A DNA stretch of 46,368 bases from positions 1 through 46,368 of the IMG/VR virus record IMGVR_UViG_3300008110_000348; one strand, given 5' to 3'. Both the position numbers and the translations under genes were made by a program. Below are positions 41,805 through 46,368 of the stretch, piece after piece (the first letter of the stretch is position 1; each line of letters starts with the position of its first letter). Under the pieces are notes generated by a model, which worked only from the letters and a program-made list of their open reading frames with translations, searched no databases and was not told the origin of the DNA. Source of the stretch: a virus.

Positions 41805-42111
41805 TAAAGAGGCATATATTCTTTTAACAATGTATCAAAATATGTATAAAGAAAAATATGGTAAACTTCCTTCTTTAAATAAGTATAGAGAAAAATGGGC
41901 CATGCAAGATGTTGTTGATAGTATAGGGTATGAACGTGCTAAAGAATTATTGCAATATTATTTTACAACTGGTAAACATGGACATCCGCTTCAGTTTTTC
42001 TTTTTTAATTTTGATAAAATTGATATAATGCAAAAAGAAATTGAAAAAGATAAAAGAAATCGTAAAATATTACAAGAAGCAACTAAGAAATTAGTAGAGG
42101 GAGAAGAGTGA
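41794..42111 (+). CDS. Putative helicase loader or accessory protein
   Basis: A 105-residue protein, GTG start, overlapping the previous gene by 11 bases and followed by the helicase gene with a 4-base overlap (GTGA). It is helical and basic (MYKEKYGKLPSLNKYREKWA, ELLQYYFTTGKHGHPLQFFF, then a charged tail). A small helical protein directly before a DnaB-like helicase is a usual place for a loader (T4 gp59/lambda P role), but the sequence gives no firm motif. Confidence 0.45.
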   Translation: MANNKEAYILLTMYQNMYKEKYGKLPSLNKYREKWAMQDVVDSIGYERAKELLQYYFTTGKHGHPLQFFFFNFDKIDIMQKEIEKDKRNRKILQEATKKLVEGEE

Positions 42112-43346
42112 ATACAGAAGCTACATTAATATCTGCTGTATGTAAAAATAAAGATATAAGCACCCTATTAGCAGATAATGTTGATGACTTATTTACATCT
42201 CATAGGGATATTTGGGAAGGTCTTAAATCATATTATTATAAATTTAAAGCAGTTCCTGAAACTGGTGTGCTTCAAGAAAAATTTAAAGATTTCGAACCAG
42301 ACTTAAACGTAAAGGCAGAAACTGGATATTACCTAGACAAATTAAAAAATGAATATTTATCTGCACGATTAAAAAGTATTATTCTTCAAGGTGGATCTGC
42401 ATTAAAAGAAGATGCAGCCTCTAGAGTATTAGCAGATATGCAAAGTAAACTTGCTGGACTTGCTAGGTTTACTAATAATGTAAGAGACTTAGATGTTACA
42501 GACCTAGAAGCAGCAGAAAGACATTTTATGTCTGTAAAAGATAGATCTTCCGCAATGGGCGGAAGTCCAGGAATAAAAACTGGATTTGAAGCAATTGATA
42601 AAGCATATCCTACAGGAATGGCTCCAGGACATTTAATTGTTGCAATTGGTTGGCCAGGAAAAGGTAAAACATGGTTTACTTCATATCTTGCATGTAAAGC
42701 TTGGGAGCAAGGATTTAAACCAATGATTATTTCTCTAGAAATGTCGCCAGAAAATATGCGTGATCGTATTTATACAATGCTTGGCTCAGGTTTGTTTAAG
42801 GCATCAGATTTATCAAAAGGTGACATTAATATAGATGATTTTAGATCATGGGGTAATAAAAAGTTTGAAAATAAAAATGGATTTATTCTTGTTTCAAATG
42901 AAGGCGCAGGAGATGTAACTCCAGCAACAGTACAAGGTAAAATAGATCAGCACAAACCAGACCTTGTTATTTTAGATTATCACCAATTATTTAATGATAA
43001 TAAAAGAAGTAATTCTGAAGTAGAAAGAAATAGAAATATATCTCGTGAGTTTAAATTACTTGCTGTAACAAACAACATACCAGTTATTGATATTACTGCT
43101 GCTACAGCAGACGATATCTCAGATCAAGAAAATCCACCAATGATGTCTCAGGTTGCATGGTCTAAAGCTATTGAATATGATGCTGATATGGCTATGGCTA
43201 TTCATAGATATCCTCAAACAAATCTTATTGAAGTTGTTTCTAGGAAAAATAGACATGGTCATGATTTTGACTTCCATTTAGATTGGGATATCAATAGAGG
43301 TATTATTAAAGAGTTATACGATTATGTACCACCACAGCCAAATTAA
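42108..43346 (+). CDS. DnaB-like replicative helicase
   Basis: A 412-residue superfamily-4 helicase, GTG start. The N-terminal helical domain (1-130) is of DnaB type. The RecA-like core has Walker A GWPGKGKT (181-188), the catalytic Glu region IISLEMS (Glu211), Walker B LVILDYHQ (Asp290) and the later VSRKNRHG arginine-finger-like segment. It unwinds DNA at the fork as a hexamer, moving 5'-3'. Together with the following primase it forms the phage primosome. An extra gene overlaps its end by 23 bases. Confidence 0.9.
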   Translation: MNTEATLISAVCKNKDISTLLADNVDDLFTSHRDIWEGLKSYYYKFKAVPETGVLQEKFKDFEPDLNVKAETGYYLDKLKNEYLSARLKSIILQGGSALKEDAASRVLADMQSKLAGLARFTNNVRDLDVTDLEAAERHFMSVKDRSSAMGGSPGIKTGFEAIDKAYPTGMAPGHLIVAIGWPGKGKTWFTSYLACKAWEQGFKPMIISLEMSPENMRDRIYTMLGSGLFKASDLSKGDINIDDFRSWGNKKFENKNGFILVSNEGAGDVTPATVQGKIDQHKPDLVILDYHQLFNDNKRSNSEVERNRNISREFKLLAVTNNIPVIDITAATADDISDQENPPMMSQVAWSKAIEYDADMAMAIHRYPQTNLIEVVSRKNRHGHDFDFHLDWDINRGIIKELYDYVPPQPN

Positions 43347-43617
43347 AAGATTTCAAATTGATGTAGAGTTTAGAGACGATTCAGATATTATTAGACTCAA
43401 AAATCAATATGAAAATATGTTAGTTCATCAAATGAGAGACAAAGGATATTCTAGAGTACTTGACATAGACACCGCATTTTCAGTAGAATTTACTGGTGAG
43501 ACATGGAAGTTCTTAATGACTATTTATGGAATACATACAGGAAGGCGGAAGGCATGGGAATCAGAGGGAATAACACAAGGCAAGTTAATTCCACGCAATA
43601 TGCGCCAAACCATATAA
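43324..43617 (+). CDS. Conserved small protein between helicase and primase
   Basis: A 97-residue protein that starts 23 bases inside the helicase gene. It has IDVEFRDDSDIIRLKNQYEN and TAFSVEFTGETWKFLMTIYG, a pattern I know from actinophage replication regions, always between helicase and primase. The role is unknown; position suggests a replication accessory protein. No metal or nucleotide site is visible. Confidence 0.6.
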   Translation: MYHHSQIKRFQIDVEFRDDSDIIRLKNQYENMLVHQMRDKGYSRVLDIDTAFSVEFTGETWKFLMTIYGIHTGRRKAWESEGITQGKLIPRNMRQTI

Positions 43618-44552
43618 AATCAGTAGTTAAAGAAATAGGATTAAGAATTATTAGTGAATCTAATAATAATTTAGTTATATATTGTCCATTTCATAATAAT
43701 ACTCATAGTCCAAGTTTTTATATTAGCGAAGATAATGGAGCATGGCTCTGTTTTAACCCTTCATGCGGTGAAACTGGTAACATAATTCAGCTAGTTAAAA
43801 AAATTACTGGTAAAAATGATTTTGAATCTATAAGGCTGGTTGCAGCAAAGGAAGCACAGGCTTTAGATAATTTTGATGAAACCTTAAATTCAGTATTAGA
43901 AGATAAGCCTGAGTTTATTGAATTTGATCAAAAAAAATTAGATGAATTATATATGGAATTAACATTTAATAAATTAGCTAGAGATTACTTTGAGTCTCGT
44001 GGAATAAATCAAGAATCTATAACATATTTTAAATTAGGATATTCTGAATCTCAAGGCATGGCTATTGTCCCAGTGCATAGCCCAGACGGAATTCCAGTAG
44101 GACTAGTTGGCAGATCAATATCAGAAAAGAAATTTAAGAATAGCACAAACTTGCCAAAGAACAAAACATTATTTAACATACATCGTGCTAAAAAAATAGG
44201 TGACCATGTAATAATTGTAGAATCAAGTTTTGATGCTATTAGAATACATCAATCTGGATTTCCAAATGTGGTAGCCACACTAGGTGGACACATATCTACA
44301 GATAATATTAATTTATTAAATAGATATTTTAACAAAATTATTATCATGACAGACGCAGATCAAGCTGGCAGAGAATTAGGAATATCAATATCTAATAAAT
44401 TAAAGAATAAAGACATCTTGTGGGCTTCTTATTCTTATGGTAAGATATATCCACATGATGCAAAAGATGCAGGAGATATGTCAGAAGAAGAAATAAAAAT
44501 ATGTATTAAAAATGCAGTTTCTGATATTGAATACAAATCTTGGAATTTATGA
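43554..44552 (+). CDS. DnaG-like DNA primase
   Basis: 332 residues from ATG 43554, chosen because AGGAAGG lies eight bases upstream; an ATG at 43503 would overlap the previous gene more. A CHC2-type zinc finger has C44, H47, C66 and C71 (YCPFHNNTHSPSF, CFNPSCGETG). The TOPRIM domain has Glu223 (VIIVESSFDAI) and Asp267-x-Asp269 (IIMTDADQAGREL). It lays RNA primers for replication. It has no visible C-terminal helicase-binding domain, so contact with the helicase may be indirect. Confidence 0.9.
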   Translation: MGIRGNNTRQVNSTQYAPNHIKSVVKEIGLRIISESNNNLVIYCPFHNNTHSPSFYISEDNGAWLCFNPSCGETGNIIQLVKKITGKNDFESIRLVAAKEAQALDNFDETLNSVLEDKPEFIEFDQKKLDELYMELTFNKLARDYFESRGINQESITYFKLGYSESQGMAIVPVHSPDGIPVGLVGRSISEKKFKNSTNLPKNKTLFNIHRAKKIGDHVIIVESSFDAIRIHQSGFPNVVATLGGHISTDNINLLNRYFNKIIIMTDADQAGRELGISISNKLKNKDILWASYSYGKIYPHDAKDAGDMSEEEIKICIKNAVSDIEYKSWNL

Positions 44553-44558
44553 TATAAT
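44550..44558 (+). promoter_or_regulatory. Extended -10 promoter of the SSB gene
   Basis: TGATATAAT (TATAAT at 44553-44558) overlaps the primase stop. A leader of about 40 bases with AGAAAGAGGAAG precedes the ATG at 44607. No good -35 is seen. Confidence 0.6.
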
Positions 44559-44606
44559 AAAAAGACAGATAGATCTATACTATCAACTACAGAAAGAGGA
44601 AGCAAA

Positions 44607-45272
44607 ATGGGTCTTGTAAAAGGACTAAAAGATTTAAATAAAGTAATGGATAAACCGCAATCATCTAGCGGAGACGGCAGTAAAGCTCGTTGGGTTAAAT
44701 TAGATGACTCAGAAAGTGTTAAAATTAGATTTTTACAGGAATTAGATCCTGACTCTCCACATTATAATGAAAAAAATAGTTTAGGTTTTATTGCTGTTGA
44801 GCATACAAATCCTAAAGACTATAAGCGTAAAGCTTTATGTACAATTGATGACCAAGGAAAATGTTGGGGATGTGAGCAGCATCGTAAGGATTACAAGGCA
44901 GGATGGAAAGGCCGTTCCCGTCTTTATATCAATGTCCTTGTAGATGATGGCAAAGAAGAGCCATATGTTGCCATCTTGTCTCAGGGTAGTAGTGGAAAGA
45001 CTATTACTCCTACATTAATTGAATATGCTGGCGAAATGGGTAGCATTTCAAATTTAATGTGGCGCATTAAGCGTACAGGCACAAAAACAGATACCAGTTA
45101 TACAGCAATCCCTCTTGCTAAAGATGAAACACCATTTGATTCATCTGGATTGGAACTGTACGAATTGGAAAAGGTTGCAGTTCGTGACCTACCCTATACA
45201 GAGCAAGAAGCCTTCTTTAATGGTGAAGGCGGAGAAGAGCCATCAAACGCAACAGGTAGCGTAGAGTGGTAA
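44607..45272 (+). CDS. Single-stranded DNA-binding protein, gp32-like
   Basis: A 221-residue protein. The N-terminus (KGLKDLNKVMDKPQ) is basic, then an OB-like core follows with RFLQELDPDSPHY, a zinc-binding-like group C78, C86, C89, H92 (KALCTIDDQGKCWGCEQH), SRLYINVLVDDGKEEPYVAI and GSISNLMWRIKRTG. The C-terminus is acidic and ends NATGSVEW, as in phage SSBs that use such a tail to call replication proteins. It is a good match to the T4 gp32-like/actinophage SSB type by layout, with a metal group in the core. Arginines are mostly CGT, a sign of high expression. Confidence 0.75.
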   Translation: MGLVKGLKDLNKVMDKPQSSSGDGSKARWVKLDDSESVKIRFLQELDPDSPHYNEKNSLGFIAVEHTNPKDYKRKALCTIDDQGKCWGCEQHRKDYKAGWKGRSRLYINVLVDDGKEEPYVAILSQGSSGKTITPTLIEYAGEMGSISNLMWRIKRTGTKTDTSYTAIPLAKDETPFDSSGLELYELEKVAVRDLPYTEQEAFFNGEGGEEPSNATGSVEW

Positions 45273-45281
45273 ATTAAATAA

Positions 45282-45309
45282 ATAGGGGCTGGCTATTGTC
45301 AGCCCCTAT
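45282..45309 (+). terminator. Terminator-like hairpin after SSB
   Basis: ATAGGGGCTG (45282-45291) pairs perfectly with CAGCCCCTAT (45300-45309) around an 8-base loop. The tail is T-rich but mixed (ATTATTTAG), so its strength is uncertain. The -35 box of the polymerase promoter lies in its loop and right arm. Confidence 0.7.
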
Positions 45310-45324
45310 ATTATTTAGTAGAAT
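45296..45324 (+). promoter_or_regulatory. Leaderless-type promoter of the DNA polymerase gene
   Basis: TTGTCA (45296-45301), 17 bases, TAGAAT (45319-45324), then six bases to ATG 45331 with no ribosome site. The -35 box is part of the terminator hairpin. Confidence 0.7.
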
Positions 45325-45330
45325 GCTTTT

Positions 45331-46368
45331 ATGACAAATTTTGCTCACCTACATGTCCATAGCTATTACAGCTTAATGGATGGATTAAATTCACCCAAAG
45401 CTCTAGCAGAAGCTGCAAAAAATAATGGACATACAGCAATTGCTATTACAGATCATGGAACATTATCTTCTCATAGAGAAATGCAATTAGCATGTAAAGA
45501 AATTGGAATTAAGCCAATATTAGGTGTAGAGGCATACATATCACCAACAGATAGGTTTGATAGATCATCTAAAACAGATAAAAGTATTCAGGCATATAAC
45601 CATATTATCCTTTTAGCCAAAAATATGAAAGGTTTAGAAAATATAAATATTTTACAAGAAATTGCTTGGAACGAAGGATTTTATCATAAACCACGTATTG
45701 ATAGAGAGGTATTAAAAGAATATGCGGAAGGTATTATTGTACTTAGTGGATGTCTTAATGGTCTTATTAGTAAATGCATTGAACGGCAGGAGTTCTCAGA
45801 AGCAAAACTTATACTCAAAGATTTTAAACAAACTTTTGGCGAAGATTTTTACATTGAGGTTCAATCTCACAACCCACAAGAAATAAATAATAAATTATTA
45901 GAGTTTGCAAAAGAACTAGACATCAAACCAGTTGCAACATCAGATTCTCATTTTGCTAAAAAAGAAGACAAGGTTTTAGTTGAAGCTATGTTAATTCTAT
46001 CTACATCTCCAAAATCAGATAAAGAATCAGATTTTGAGATGTCTAGAAATATAAGTAATATGATGGATAGGTTTAATTATTTATACCCAAATAGGAAAAT
46101 ATCATTTCAAGAACAAAATCTCTGGATTCAGTCTAGAAAAGAAATAGAAGAAGATTTTAATAAAGTTGGGATAAATCGATCAGATATTTTTGATAATACA
46201 ATAGAAATTGCTAATAAAATTGAAGAATACGATTTTAATAGTGGTCTAGACCTCCTCCCAGTACCCAAGACGGATGCAGATCAGAAACTGGCTGAGATGG
46301 CCTTTAAAGGCTTAGAAAGCCTACATCTGACCTCATCATGGCTAGGAAATGACATATATGAGCAAAGA
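45331..46368 (+). CDS. dnaE: DNA polymerase III alpha (DnaE-type), 3' end missing
   Basis: The frame is open from ATG 45331 to the end of the window (346 residues). The N-terminal PHP domain is clear: HLHVHS with His6, His8 and His10, LMDGL, AIAITDHGTLS (Asp41, His42), GVEAYISP (Glu67), VLSGCLNG and VATSDSHF. This domain is a metal-dependent fold that stabilises the enzyme or proofreads in some DnaE proteins. The polymerase palm lies beyond the window. Phages with their own DnaE-like polymerase are known, many of them infecting Actinobacteria. The gene begins the replication operon's polymerase part and is read from a leaderless promoter. Confidence 0.9.
   Translation, partial: MTNFAHLHVHSYYSLMDGLNSPKALAEAAKNNGHTAIAITDHGTLSSHREMQLACKEIGIKPILGVEAYISPTDRFDRSSKTDKSIQAYNHIILLAKNMKGLENINILQEIAWNEGFYHKPRIDREVLKEYAEGIIVLSGCLNGLISKCIERQEFSEAKLILKDFKQTFGEDFYIEVQSHNPQEINNKLLEFAKELDIKPVATSDSHFAKKEDKVLVEAMLILSTSPKSDKESDFEMSRNISNMMDRFNYLYPNRKISFQEQNLWIQSRKEIEEDFNKVGINRSDIFDNTIEIANKIEEYDFNSGLDLLPVPKTDADQKLAEMAFKGLESLHLTSSWLGNDIYEQR

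Noticed and set aside
1-46368. tRNA genes, integrase or attachment site
   Set aside because: No cloverleaf-like stretch, recombinase motif or long direct repeat was seen in the intergenic gaps, which are all short.

Overview
The window is one gene-dense stretch of an AT-rich tailed double-stranded DNA phage. Every supported gene is on the + strand, and many stop and start codons overlap. HK97-type head genes, a two-frame tail assembly chaperone and a 2,099-residue tape measure protein point to a long-tailed siphovirus. Several transcripts appear to start at the ATG itself, with a TANNNT -10 box 6-9 bases upstream. That habit is common in Actinobacteria, and several small conserved proteins resemble ones I know from actinobacteriophages. 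I therefore infer an AT-rich actinobacterial host, perhaps a freshwater one; the sequence does not prove it. No terminase, lysis gene, integrase, tRNA or CRISPR array was recognised here.

Layout. (1) 1-5021: fibre-like genes, ending in a protein with two FN3-like domains, a PPGFF hexapeptide repeat and a C-terminal Hint (hedgehog/intein) domain. (2) 5086-10655: eight genes in tight order, six of them 2-oxoglutarate/Fe(II) dioxygenases and two of them DUF6065-like. (3) 10688-12466: LamG-like appendage protein. (4) 12530-16888: small conserved gene, portal, maturation protease carrying a probable nested scaffold gene, and major capsid protein. (5) 16987-20677: connector, closure and terminator genes and the probable major tail protein, which has an apparent frameshift near its start. 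(6) 20786-27754: tail assembly chaperone with a -1 slippery heptamer, then the tape measure. (7) 27751-39989: tail tip, hub, FN3/LamG minor tail proteins, a very Cys-rich adhesin-like protein and small accessory genes. (8) 40076-46368: metallophosphoesterase, zinc microproteins, HTH-like protein, putative helicase loader, DnaB-like helicase, DnaG-like primase, ssDNA-binding protein, and the start of a DnaE-type DNA polymerase.

How it works together. Regions 1-3 look like a host-recognition and decoration module. The most unusual idea is that the dioxygenase cluster modifies a virion-displayed protein, the PPGFF-Hint protein being the obvious candidate, since proline-rich repeats are the classic substrate of prolyl-hydroxylase-type enzymes and the genes are adjacent. 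Regions 4-7 build the particle. Region 8 is the start of the replication module.

Transcription appears to use host sigma70-like promoters, often of the extended -10 form TGnTATAAT, in most of the larger intergenic gaps. Four intrinsic terminators, after portal, capsid, tail protein and SSB, are each followed at once by a new promoter. A fifth terminator lies just downstream of the strongest promoter, before the phosphoesterase gene. Capsid, scaffold, tail-protein and SSB genes use CGT/CGC arginine codons, whereas the dioxygenase cluster and minor tail genes use almost only AGA.
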